Below, piece after piece: positions 52,217 through 61,500 of a stretch of 64,000 bases of DNA. Each line of letters opens with the position of its first letter. Positions within the stretch are counted from its first letter, which is position 1. The stretch is from Sphingopyxis macrogoltabida (GTDB lineage: Bacteria > Pseudomonadota > Alphaproteobacteria > Sphingomonadales > Sphingomonadaceae), in contig QFPJ01000014.1 of the NCBI GenBank assembly GCA_003241685.1, positions 8,802 to 72,801 of the forward strand, given 5' to 3'. The notes beneath the pieces are model-generated. The model was not told the origin of the DNA. It saw nothing but the letters and a program-made list of their open reading frames with translations, and did not search any database. The position numbers and the translations under genes are program-made.

Positions 52217-53247
52217 GCGACTTCCGCCGCGAAACCGTCGGGATTGGACGACTGCCAGCGCCACGACGATGTGCACATCGCATCGACGTCCAACCGCGCG
52301 CGCCAGCCAAGCAGCGTGTCGGCCTTGGCCGTGGCGGCATAGCTGCTCGCGACGTCGCCGGGGCGGCGGGGGGCGATCGATACGGGAATGGCATGGCCGC
52401 AGGCGCGTTCGTAAGCGGCGACAAGCGCCTTCACCGTGATGCCGCGGCCCGTGCCGATGTTGATCGCCTCGCACCCGTCCGCCCGCGCGACATGATCCAG
52501 CGCCGCCAGATGCGCGTCGGCCAGGTCGACGACATGGATATAATCACGCTCGCCGGTGCCGTCGGGGGTGTCATAATCGTCGCCGAAGATAGACAGTCGG
52601 TCGCGCCGCCCGATCGCAACCTGCGCGACGAAGGGCATTAGATTATTGGGAATGCCGCGCGGATCTTCGCCGATCCGACCCGATTCATGCGCGCCGACCG
52701 GGTTGAAATACCGCAGCAGCGCGGCCGATGCGCCTTCGCTCGCCGCCACCCAGTCGCGGATCACATCCTCGACCATCGCCTTGGTGCGGCCATAGGGGTT
52801 GGTCGGGGCGATCGGGTGCGCCTCGTCGAACGGCAGATAATGCGCGGTGCCATAGACCGTCGCGGACGATGAAAAGACGATCCGGCGGCACCCGGCGCCG
52901 TCCATCGCGCGCAGCAGGTTCACCGATCCGGCGACGTTGACGTCATAATATTCGAGCGGCAACTCGCTCGACTCGCCAACGGCTTTCAGTCCGGCGAAGT
53001 GGATAACCGCCTCGGTGCCGAAATCGGACAGGCTGGCCGCCAGATGGCCGGCGTCGCGGATGTCGCCTTCGACGACCAGCGGCTCGCGCTCCGCCAGCGC
53101 CGCGACCCGGCGCACCGCTTCAGGCGAGCTGTTGGCATAATTGTCGAAGACGCAGACGTCATGGCCCGCGCGCAGCAACTGGACCAATGTATGACTGCCG
53201 ATATATCCGGCCCCGCCGGTGACAAAGACGCGCACGCTCTTCTCCAT
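52213..53247 (-). CDS. galE: UDP-glucose 4-epimerase
   Basis: A 344-residue extended SDR: VFVTGGAGYIGSHTLVQLL, FDNYANSSPEAV, GDIRDAG, HFAGLKAVGESSELPLEYYDVNVAGSVNLLRAM, SSSATVYG, YGRTKAMVED and IFGDDYDTPDGTGERDYIHVVDLADAH. The NxxxYG, TGxGxxGS and Y-K set identify a GalE for UDP-glucose/UDP-galactose. ATG 53247 removes a nine-residue tail starting at 53274; either is possible. Polysaccharide precursor supply is the likely role, next to the glucuronate epimerase and ugd genes. Confidence 0.93.
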   Translation of the reverse strand: MEKSVRVFVTGGAGYIGSHTLVQLLRAGHDVCVFDNYANSSPEAVRRVAALAEREPLVVEGDIRDAGHLAASLSDFGTEAVIHFAGLKAVGESSELPLEYYDVNVAGSVNLLRAMDGAGCRRIVFSSSATVYGTAHYLPFDEAHPIAPTNPYGRTKAMVEDVIRDWVAASEGASAALLRYFNPVGAHESGRIGEDPRGIPNNLMPFVAQVAIGRRDRLSIFGDDYDTPDGTGERDYIHVVDLADAHLAALDHVARADGCEAINIGTGRGITVKALVAAYERACGHAIPVSIAPRRPGDVASSYAATAKADTLLGWRARLDVDAMCTSSWRWQSSNPDGFAAEVA

Positions 53248-53376
53248 ACTCGCCGATCCGCCGCGCTTTGCCATCAGCCCGGAAACATCAGGTTAACCCC
53301 GTGCTCCTGCCTGCGGCATGCCATGGCCTTGCAATCCCATCCCGGACATTCAACATAGCGGGGGAGGAGCCGCGCG

Positions 53377-54840
53377 ATGGACATCGCTTTCGATAACAGT
53401 TTTCATGACGCCATGGAGGGCTTTTACGCACCGGCCGAAGCCGCGAAGCCCAGCGCCCCGCGCCTTCTGAGCTTCAACCAGTCGCTCGCCGAGCGGCTTG
53501 GCCTGTCTTTTCATGACGTCACCGACGACGATCTGGCGCAACATTTTTCGGGCAAGACGTTGCCGGCGGGCGCCAGTCCGGTCGCGCTTGCCTATGCCGG
53601 GCACCAGTTCGGCCATTTTTCGCCGCAACTGGGCGACGGACGCGCTTTGCTGATGGGTGAAATCGTCGCCCCCGACGGCGCGCGATTCGATTTGCAGCTC
53701 AAGGGATCGGGGCCGACCGCCTTTTCGCGCAACGGCGACGGGCGAGCGGCGATCGGTCCGGTGCTGCGCGAATATCTGGTGTCGGAGGCGATGGCCGCGA
53801 TGGGCGTGCCGACGACCCGGGCACTCGCCGCGGTGGCGACCGGCGACCGGGTGCAGCGCGAACGCGCGCATCCCGGCGCGGTGCTGACGCGCGTCGCCAG
53901 CAGCCATATCCGCGTCGGGACGTTTCAGTTTTTTGCGGCGCATTTTGGCGCCGACCATGTGACCCAGCTGTCCGATTACAGCATCCGGCGTCATTTCCCG
54001 GATCTGGCCGATGCGCCCAATCCGCATCTTGCGCTGCTCGACCGGGTGATCGCGCTGCAATGCCGCCTGGTCGCGCGCTGGATGGGGGCCGGTTTCGTCC
54101 ATGGCGTCATGAACACCGACAATGTCGCGATCAGCGGCGAAACGATCGACTATGGCCCCTGCGCCTTCATCGACCGCTTCGCCGCGAACAGCGTCTTCAG
54201 TTCGATCGATGCCAATGGCCGCTATGCCTATGGCCGCCAGCCGCAGATCATGCAGTGGAACATGGCGCGCTTCGCCGAAGCCCTGCTGCCCGCCATTCAT
54301 GCCGTCGATCCGGCCCATGTGGAAGACGCCAAGCAGTCGGTCGCCGCGATTCCCGAACGGTTTCGCGCTGGCTGGACCGACGAGATGCGGCGAAAACTGG
54401 GGCTGACCGGGGCAGAGGAGGGGGACGGCGCGCTGATCGACGCGATGTTCGACCGCATGGAAACGCATGGCGTCGACTTCACGCTGTTTTTCCGGGCGCT
54501 GGCGATGCTGCTGCGCGGCGACGGCGCGATGCTCGCCGATCTGATGCCCGAACCTGACGTCATGGCCCCGTGGATCGCCGACTGGTGGAGCCGGCTGGAG
54601 CGCGAGGACGGCGCGCCGCTCGACCGCGCCGATGCGATGGACCGCGTCAACCCGCTCTATATTCCGCGCAACCACCTCGTCGAAGCGGCGCTCGCGGCGG
54701 CGGAGGACGGCGATCTCGGGACGTGGAACGCGCTCCTCGCCGTCGTCCGCACGCCCTTTGCCTTCGATCCGGCGCGCGAAGCCTATGCACGCGGAGCCCC
54801 CGACGACTTCGGGCCCTATACGACCTTTTGCGGCACCTGA
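53377..54840 (+). CDS. selO: Protein adenylyltransferase SelO
   Basis: A 487-residue pseudokinase-fold AMPylator. Family hallmarks: YAGHQFGHFSPQLGDGRALLMGEIV, LKGSGPTAFSRNGDGRAAIGPVLREYLVSEAMAAMGVPTTRALAAV, the catalytic GFVHGVMNTDNVAISGETIDYGP, and the C-terminal PYTTFCGT, where Cys replaces the selenocysteine found in some eukaryotic forms. SelO transfers AMP to protein Ser/Thr/Tyr and in E. coli responds to oxidative stress. It is divergent from galE and not linked in function to the sugar genes. Confidence 0.95.
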   Translation: MDIAFDNSFHDAMEGFYAPAEAAKPSAPRLLSFNQSLAERLGLSFHDVTDDDLAQHFSGKTLPAGASPVALAYAGHQFGHFSPQLGDGRALLMGEIVAPDGARFDLQLKGSGPTAFSRNGDGRAAIGPVLREYLVSEAMAAMGVPTTRALAAVATGDRVQRERAHPGAVLTRVASSHIRVGTFQFFAAHFGADHVTQLSDYSIRRHFPDLADAPNPHLALLDRVIALQCRLVARWMGAGFVHGVMNTDNVAISGETIDYGPCAFIDRFAANSVFSSIDANGRYAYGRQPQIMQWNMARFAEALLPAIHAVDPAHVEDAKQSVAAIPERFRAGWTDEMRRKLGLTGAEEGDGALIDAMFDRMETHGVDFTLFFRALAMLLRGDGAMLADLMPEPDVMAPWIADWWSRLEREDGAPLDRADAMDRVNPLYIPRNHLVEAALAAAEDGDLGTWNALLAVVRTPFAFDPAREAYARGAPDDFGPYTTFCGT

Positions 54841-54913
54841 CCGGCCCGCGCGCGGTTGAGCGGCGAGCGCGCACTTGCTAGGGGATCGCCCCGCAACGGC
54901 AAAGGATAGCGCA

Positions 54914-56122
54914 GTGGCCCCAGTAACGCAGACGACCGGCACCGATCGCCGGGTCAAGGTCACGGTCGTCGGAACCGGCTATGTGGGCATTTCCAACGCG
55001 GTCCTGCTGGCGCAGCAGAACCAGGTCGTCGCGCTCGACATCGACGCGCGCAAAGTCGAGCAGATCAACGCGCGCACATCGCCGATCGCCGATCCGGAAA
55101 TCGAGGAGTATCTGGCGGAAAAGCCGCTCGACCTGACCGCGACGACCGACCGCGCGGCAGCCTATGCGGGCGCCGATTTCGTCATCGTCGCGACGCCGAC
55201 CGACTATGACCCCGACACCAATTACTTCAACACCGGCACGGTCGAGGCGGTGATCGCCGATGCGCTGGCGATGGCGCCCGGCGCGCTGATCGTCGTCAAA
55301 TCGACGGTCCCCGTCGGTTTCACCGACCGGATGCGGCAGGAGTTCGGGACCGATGTCATCGTCTTTTCGCCGGAGTTTCTGCGCGAAGGGCGCGCGCTCT
55401 ACGACAATCTCCACCCCTCGCGCATCATCGTCGGCGACACCGATCCGCGCGGCGCCGATTTCGCCCGGCTGCTGCTGACCGCGTCGCTGAAACCCGACGC
55501 GGCGATCCTGCACACCGGCAATACCGAGGCGGAGGCGATCAAGCTGTTCGCCAACACCTATCTGGCGATGCGCGTCGCCTTCTTCAACGAACTCGACACC
55601 TATGCCGCGACGCACGGCATCGATTCGCGCCAAGTGATCGACGGCGTCTGCCTCGACCCCCGGATCGGCCAGTTCTACAACAACCCGTCTTTCGGCTACG
55701 GCGGCTATTGCCTGCCCAAGGACACGAAGCAGATGCTGGCCAATTACAAGGATGTGCCGCAAAATCTGATTCAGGCGATCGTGTCGTCGAACACCACGCG
55801 CAAGGATTTCGTCGCGTCGGAGATCATCAAGCGCAGGCCGCGCGTCGTCGGCATCCACCGTCTGGCGATGAAGGCCGGGTCGGACAATTTCCGCGCCAGC
55901 AGCATCCTGGGCGTGATGAAACGCATCAAGGCGAAGGGAATCGAGGTCATCGTCTACGAACCGCTGATCGCGGAAGACCATCTCTTCAATTCGCGCGTCG
56001 TGCGCGATCTGGCGGAATTCAAGGCCGAATCCGACATCATCATCGCCAACCGCGTCGGCGGCGACCTCGCGGATGTGGAGGACAAGGTCTATAGCCGCGA
56101 CCTGTTCGGAGCCGACTCCTGA
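54914..56122 (+). CDS. ugd: UDP-glucose 6-dehydrogenase
   Basis: A 402-residue enzyme very similar to the E. coli type Ugd: KVTVVGTGYVGISNAVLLAQ, VIVATPTDYDPDTNYFNTGTVEAVI, KSTVPVGFTDRM, FSPEFLREGRALYDNLHPSR, EAEAIKLFANTYLAMRVAFFNELD, catalytic Cys in GYGGYCLPKDTKQML, and KAGSDNFRASSILGVMKRIK. It oxidises UDP-glucose to UDP-glucuronate, the substrate of the neighbouring 51197-52216 epimerase. GTG 54914 preceded by AAAGGA is favoured over the more upstream TTG 54875. Confidence 0.95.
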   Translation: MAPVTQTTGTDRRVKVTVVGTGYVGISNAVLLAQQNQVVALDIDARKVEQINARTSPIADPEIEEYLAEKPLDLTATTDRAAAYAGADFVIVATPTDYDPDTNYFNTGTVEAVIADALAMAPGALIVVKSTVPVGFTDRMRQEFGTDVIVFSPEFLREGRALYDNLHPSRIIVGDTDPRGADFARLLLTASLKPDAAILHTGNTEAEAIKLFANTYLAMRVAFFNELDTYAATHGIDSRQVIDGVCLDPRIGQFYNNPSFGYGGYCLPKDTKQMLANYKDVPQNLIQAIVSSNTTRKDFVASEIIKRRPRVVGIHRLAMKAGSDNFRASSILGVMKRIKAKGIEVIVYEPLIAEDHLFNSRVVRDLAEFKAESDIIIANRVGGDLADVEDKVYSRDLFGADS

Positions 56123-56259
56123 TTCATGCCGCCCGTGCGGCAGCCTGGGATCGGTGCAAGACCGGAACCTGCCGCGCCGCGCCGCGTTAGCCCGAAGATG
56201 GATAATCTTGTTGCACCGCCACAGCTCGCGAGCCACAACGACATATCGGCGGACCAACC

Positions 56260-58575
56260 ATGCAATATTCGGAAAAACTTCGTGAAATGAACAGGGTCGG
56301 GGTGGTTGCGGTTCGACGCGCGCTGATTCTCTCGTCATCCTTGCTCGGCCTTGCCGGGGTTCACGCCGCCGCCGCGCAGGAGGCTGAGACGCCGTCGGCG
56401 GCAGCCTCCGCGGATGCCGGCGAAACCGACGAACCAGCGCCGTCTTCCCCGAACGAGCAGATCGCCCGGCCGAGCCCGCCGCCGGCCGACGTGCCGCTGC
56501 CCGAGGTGGAACCGATCATCAGCGACGAGGAGTTCGAGCGGGCGGTGCCGCCGATCGCCGCCGAAGACGACGCGGAACTCGACCGCCCCCTGGAATCGAT
56601 TGCCGATTTCGAACGGCGGCAGGCGGCGGCCGGTCAGAAGAGCGGCGAGGCGGCGGCCGAACCGGGCCTGTCGATTCCGGCACTTGCGGACGGCGACAGC
56701 GTCGAGGCGATCGGCGATGCGCCGATCAGCGATACCGAACTGGCCGCGCCGCTGCCGCCGCTCGAAAGCTTCAATGCCGAGCCGGTGGTCTTTGCCGAAG
56801 CGGCAGGCGAGGATGACGAGGACACCAAGCTGCCCTATCGCGTTGAGGTGACGGGGCTCGAGGCGGCCGATGCGACGACCGACATCGATCTTGCCGACCT
56901 GTTCGGCGACCTTTCGGCGCTGTACGACGGCGACGGCGAAGCCGCGAACGTGTCGATGGTCCGCGCGCGCCTGACCGCCGATGGCGAACTGATGCAGCGC
57001 ATTCTGGCGTCCGAAGGCTATTACGATGCCGCCGTCGATACGCGGCTCGACCGGAGCGGCCGGGAAACCGGGCAACCGCTGGCGGCCGTCATCGATGTCG
57101 TTCCGGGCACCCGCTACAAATTTTCCAGCATCGATATTCAAGCGGAGCCGACCGTGCCGCCCGGCCTGATCGCCGACAATTTCCCGCTGGCCGTCGGCGA
57201 GCCGATCGTCGCCGAACGGGTGCAGGGAGCCGAGGCAGCGATCGCATTGAAACTGCCCGAAGAAGGCTATCCCTTTGCCAAGGTGGGCCAGCGCGACATC
57301 CTGCTGGATGGCGCGACGGGCGAGGGGGCCTATACGCTGCCCGTGGACACCGGCCCCCGATCGCGTTTCGGCGGGGTGGAGACCACCGGCGACCTGGCTT
57401 TCGATGCAGAGCATGTCGGCATATTGGCCCGATTCAAGCGCGGCGACCTTTACGACAGCCGCATGGTCGACGATCTGCGACAGGCGCTTGTGGCCACCGG
57501 CCTGTTTTCGACGGTCGCCGTCGAGGCCCAGCGCACCAACGAAAGCGCAGGCGACGACACCGAATATGTGACGACGCTGGTGACTCAACAGGCTGGTCCG
57601 CCGCGCACGCTCGCCGCCAGTGCCGGCTATGGAACGGGCGAGGGCATCCGTGTCGAGGGAAGCTGGACGCACCGCAATCTGTTTCCGCCCGAAGGCGCAT
57701 TGATCGTGCGCGGTGTCGCGGGGACGCAGGAACAGGGCGTGGGCGTGACGATGCGGCGTTCGAACGCGGGACGCCGGGACCGCACCTTCGAGCTTCTGGC
57801 CGACGCGACGCGGAACAATTATAACGCGTTCGAGGCCATCACCGGCCGGGTCGGGTTCCGGGTCAGCTATGATTCGACGCCGATATGGCAGAAAAAGCTG
57901 ACCTATGCCTATGGCGCGGAAATCCTGGCTTCGAGCGAAGATGATTATGATTTCGCGCGCGGGGTTCGCGACCGCAGCCTTTATTATATCCTCGGCCTGA
58001 CCGGGCAGGTCGGCGTCGACCGGACCAACAGCCTGCTCGACCCCACAAAGGGGTTCCGCGTGACCGCGCTGGTCCAGCCGGAAGGATCGCTCAGCGGCAA
58101 TTTCACCCCCTATGCCCGCACGCGGATCGACGTCAGCGGCTATTATCCCGTCAGCGACAGCCTGGTTCTCGCCAGCCGTGTGCGCGTGGGGTCCATCCTC
58201 GGCGCGTCGCGCGAGCGGCTGGCGCCGTCGCGGCGCTTCTATGCCGGCGGCGGCGGTTCCGTCCGCGGTTTCGGTTTTCAGCAGCTCGGGCCGAAAGACC
58301 CCAATCTCGACCCCATCGGCGGCCGCAGCGTGAACGAGGCCGCGGTCGAAGCGCGCTATCGCTTCGGCAACTATGGGATCGTCGGATTCCTCGATGCCGG
58401 ACAGGTGTATCGCGGGTCTACGCCGACCTTTTCCAACATGCGCTTCGGCGCCGGGATCGGCGGCCGCTTCTATACCAATTTCGGGCCGATGCGGCTGGAC
58501 GTCGCGACGCCGATCGATCGGCAGCCGGGTGAAGCGCGGATCAGCGTCTATGTATCGATCGGGCAGGCTTTCTGA
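56260..58575 (+). CDS. tamA: Autotransporter assembly factor TamA (BamA/TamA family outer membrane protein)
   Basis: A 771-residue Omp85 protein. A long acidic/proline-rich leader after the signal peptide (SSSLLGLAGVHAAAAQ) precedes POTRA-like repeats (LPYRVEVTGLEAADATTDIDLADLFGDLSALYDGDGEA, YYDAAVDTRLDRSGRETGQPLAAVIDVVPGTRYKFSSIDI, RFGGVETTGDLAFDAEHVGILARFKRGDLYDSRMVDDLRQALVATGLFSTVAVE), and a barrel ending FYTNFGPMRLDVATPIDRQPGEARISVYVSIGQAF with the lid motif RFYAGGGGSVRGFGFQQLG. TamA works with TamB to export surface proteins or lipids. It overlaps tamB by one base (TGATG). Confidence 0.93.
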   Translation: MQYSEKLREMNRVGVVAVRRALILSSSLLGLAGVHAAAAQEAETPSAAASADAGETDEPAPSSPNEQIARPSPPPADVPLPEVEPIISDEEFERAVPPIAAEDDAELDRPLESIADFERRQAAAGQKSGEAAAEPGLSIPALADGDSVEAIGDAPISDTELAAPLPPLESFNAEPVVFAEAAGEDDEDTKLPYRVEVTGLEAADATTDIDLADLFGDLSALYDGDGEAANVSMVRARLTADGELMQRILASEGYYDAAVDTRLDRSGRETGQPLAAVIDVVPGTRYKFSSIDIQAEPTVPPGLIADNFPLAVGEPIVAERVQGAEAAIALKLPEEGYPFAKVGQRDILLDGATGEGAYTLPVDTGPRSRFGGVETTGDLAFDAEHVGILARFKRGDLYDSRMVDDLRQALVATGLFSTVAVEAQRTNESAGDDTEYVTTLVTQQAGPPRTLAASAGYGTGEGIRVEGSWTHRNLFPPEGALIVRGVAGTQEQGVGVTMRRSNAGRRDRTFELLADATRNNYNAFEAITGRVGFRVSYDSTPIWQKKLTYAYGAEILASSEDDYDFARGVRDRSLYYILGLTGQVGVDRTNSLLDPTKGFRVTALVQPEGSLSGNFTPYARTRIDVSGYYPVSDSLVLASRVRVGSILGASRERLAPSRRFYAGGGGSVRGFGFQQLGPKDPNLDPIGGRSVNEAAVEARYRFGNYGIVGFLDAGQVYRGSTPTFSNMRFGAGIGGRFYTNFGPMRLDVATPIDRQPGEARISVYVSIGQAF

Positions 58576-61500
58576 TGGCGGACGAAGCCATCCAGGACGA
58601 CATGCCGCCGCCCGCCGCCGACAGGACGGCGCTGCTCCTCCGCATCGGGCGCTGGATCGGCCTGGCGCTGCTTGGCCTGCTGGTGCTGGCCGGGCTGTTC
58701 CTCGTCGGCCTGAACAGCGATGCCGGACGGCGTTTCGTCGTCACCCAGATCGAAAAATATGAATTCGAAAACGGGATGAAAATCGGCATCGGCCGCCTCG
58801 ACGGGTCGCTTTACGGCGCGATGGTGATCCGCGAATTCACGCTGTCCGATCCGCAAGGCGTTTTTCTGGCATCCCCCGAACTGCGCGTCGATTGGCGCCC
58901 CTTTGCCTTTCTGAACAACCATGTCGATGTCCGTTCGGCGACGGCGCAGACGATCACGCTGCGGCGGACCCCCGCCTTCACGCCGGTCCCCGACACCGGC
59001 GAACCGCTGTTGCCGGACATGGATATTGACGTGGGCCGGCTGCACGTCGATCGCTTCGTGTTCGAACCCGCGATCGCCGGCGAACGGCAGGAAGCCACAC
59101 TGTCCGCCAAGATCGCGATTGCCGACCGGCGTGCCCAGATAACGGCCGACGCGGAAACGATCGGCGCGAACGGCAAGGGCGATACGCTGAAATTGCTGCT
59201 CGACGCGGTGCCCGAGGCGAACCGGCTTGCCATGTCGCTCGACCTTCATGCGCCGCAGGGCGGCGTCCTGGCCGCCATGGCCGGGATCGACCAGCCGCTG
59301 AGCGCCAAGCTTGCCGGCCGTGGCGACTGGACGAAATGGGACGGCAGCCTGATCGCCGATCTGGGCGCTACGCCCCTGGCGCGGCTGGGCCTTGCCGCGC
59401 GCGACGGAACCTTCGCGGTAAAGGGGCGGACCCGGCCGTCCGGCCTGCTCGCGGGCAGTGCGGCGGCGCTGCTGGAGCCTGAAACGGCGATCGCATTGAC
59501 GGCGCGCCTGGACGACCGGAAAGCGGCGCTGTCCGGCGGTATGTCGTCGGACGCCTTTCGCCTCGATGTCGACGGCGGCGTGGACCTTGGCAACAATCGG
59601 TACGATGGGCTTCAACTGGGTTTCGCCCTGTTGCGCCCCGGCGCCATCGCGCCTGCGGTCCGGGGCAACAATGTCCGCGCCACGGCCCGGTTGGACGGGG
59701 CGTTCGCGCTTCCCACGGTGGAGTATCAGGCAACGGCGGCGGCGCTGGCGGTCAACGATATCGTCGTCGAACGATTGAGCCTGTCCGGCAAGGCGCGCGT
59801 CGATGCCGATCAGATACTCGTCCCCGTCGCGGGGCGGGCGGCGCGTATTCGCGGGCTGGATGCGGTCGCGGGCGGCACATTGACGGCGGTCCGTCTCGAC
59901 GGCGATCTCGCCTATGCCGATGGGCGCATTCTCAGCGACAATCTTCGCCTGCGTTCGCCGCGGATCGACGCCAGGGCGATCGTGATCGCCGACCTCAACC
60001 GCAGCTTCTATACCGGGGCGATCGACGGACGGATCAACGATTACCGCGTCGAAAGCGTTGGCATTTTCGACATCTCGACCGATGCCGATCTGGAGACGGC
60101 GCCCGGCGGCGGCTTCGCGATCGCCGGCAAGGTGCGGGCACGGTCGACCCGCCTGTTCAACTCCGGCGTGCAGGACCTGCTTGGCGGCAATGCCGTGGCG
60201 AGCAGCGACGTGCGTTATGGCACGGACGGGATCGTGCGTTTTGCCGCGCTGCGCCTGACCGCGCCGAAGCTGCGGATCACCAGCGGGCAGGGGAGCTATG
60301 CGCCCGACGGCCGCGTTCAATTCGCGGCGCGCGCGACGTCGACCGATTATGGACCGCTCGGTGTGCAACTTGCCGGCACGATCAGCGATCCGCGCGCGAC
60401 GCTGACCGCCGAGCGTCCCGGCTTGGGCATCGGCCTTGCCAATCTCGTCGCACGGATCAACGGTGCGCCGGGCGGTTACCGGCTCGCGGCGACGGGCGAC
60501 ACCGATTATGGTCCGCTGTCGGCGAATGTCGTGCTGTTGATGGCGAAAGGCCCGCTGACCATCGATGTCGAACGCGCCGACCTGTCCGGCATCGGTCTGA
60601 CCGGGCGGCTGCAGCAGAGCGAAGCGGGTCCGTTCGTCGGACGGCTCGACGCATCGGGGCAGGGACTTGGCGGGCTCGTCCGGCTGAGCGCCGACGGGCA
60701 ATATCAGGCCGCCGCGATCAATGTGCGCGCGAACAATGTCGTGCTGCCCGGACCGGCCCAGCTTGCGATCGGATCGGCGATCGTCGATGCCGACGTGACA
60801 CTATATGACAACCCGCGCGTCGTGGCCGATTTGCAGCTCGCCGACACGCGCATCCGGACCTACGACATCGCCGTCGGGCGCGTGAAGATCGACTATCAGG
60901 ACGGCCGCGGCAAAGCGCAGGCGCTGGTGGAAGGCGACAGCGGCGTACCGTTCCGTGTTGCCGCCAACGCCGATCTGCAACCCGATCTGTGGCGCGCGTC
61001 GGTTCAGGGGCGCGCCAGCGGGATCAGTTTCCGCACCACGTCGCCCGCCCGCATCGTGCCGGGCAAGGACGATTATGAGCTGCTTCCGACGACCGTGGAT
61101 TTCGGCCGCGGCAGCAATGCGCGGATCGCGGGGCGGTTCGGCGACGGCATCATGCTGCAAAGCCGGCTCGACCGGGTGAACATGTCGCTGCTCAATGCGG
61201 TCTATCCGGGGATGGGGCTGGGCGGCCGGGCGACGGGCAGCCTCGACTTCGAACAGGCGAGCGCCGATGCCTTCCCGCGCGCCGACGCACGGTTGACGAT
61301 CACGGGCTTCACTCGCACGTCGGCGGCGGCCGTCAGCGATCCGGTCGACGTCAATCTGGCGGCCAAGCTGCTCAGCGACGGCGGCGAAGCGCGCGCCGTG
61401 ATGCGCAAGCGCGGCACGGTCATCGGCCGGATGCAGGCATCGCTGCAACCGCTCGGTCCGGGGGCAGGCGACTGGACGACCCGCTTGCAGGCGGCACCGC

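Noticed and set aside
58548..60701. 717-codon minus-strand open frame
   Set aside because: Antisense of tamB; low-complexity Arg/Ala/Asp composition.
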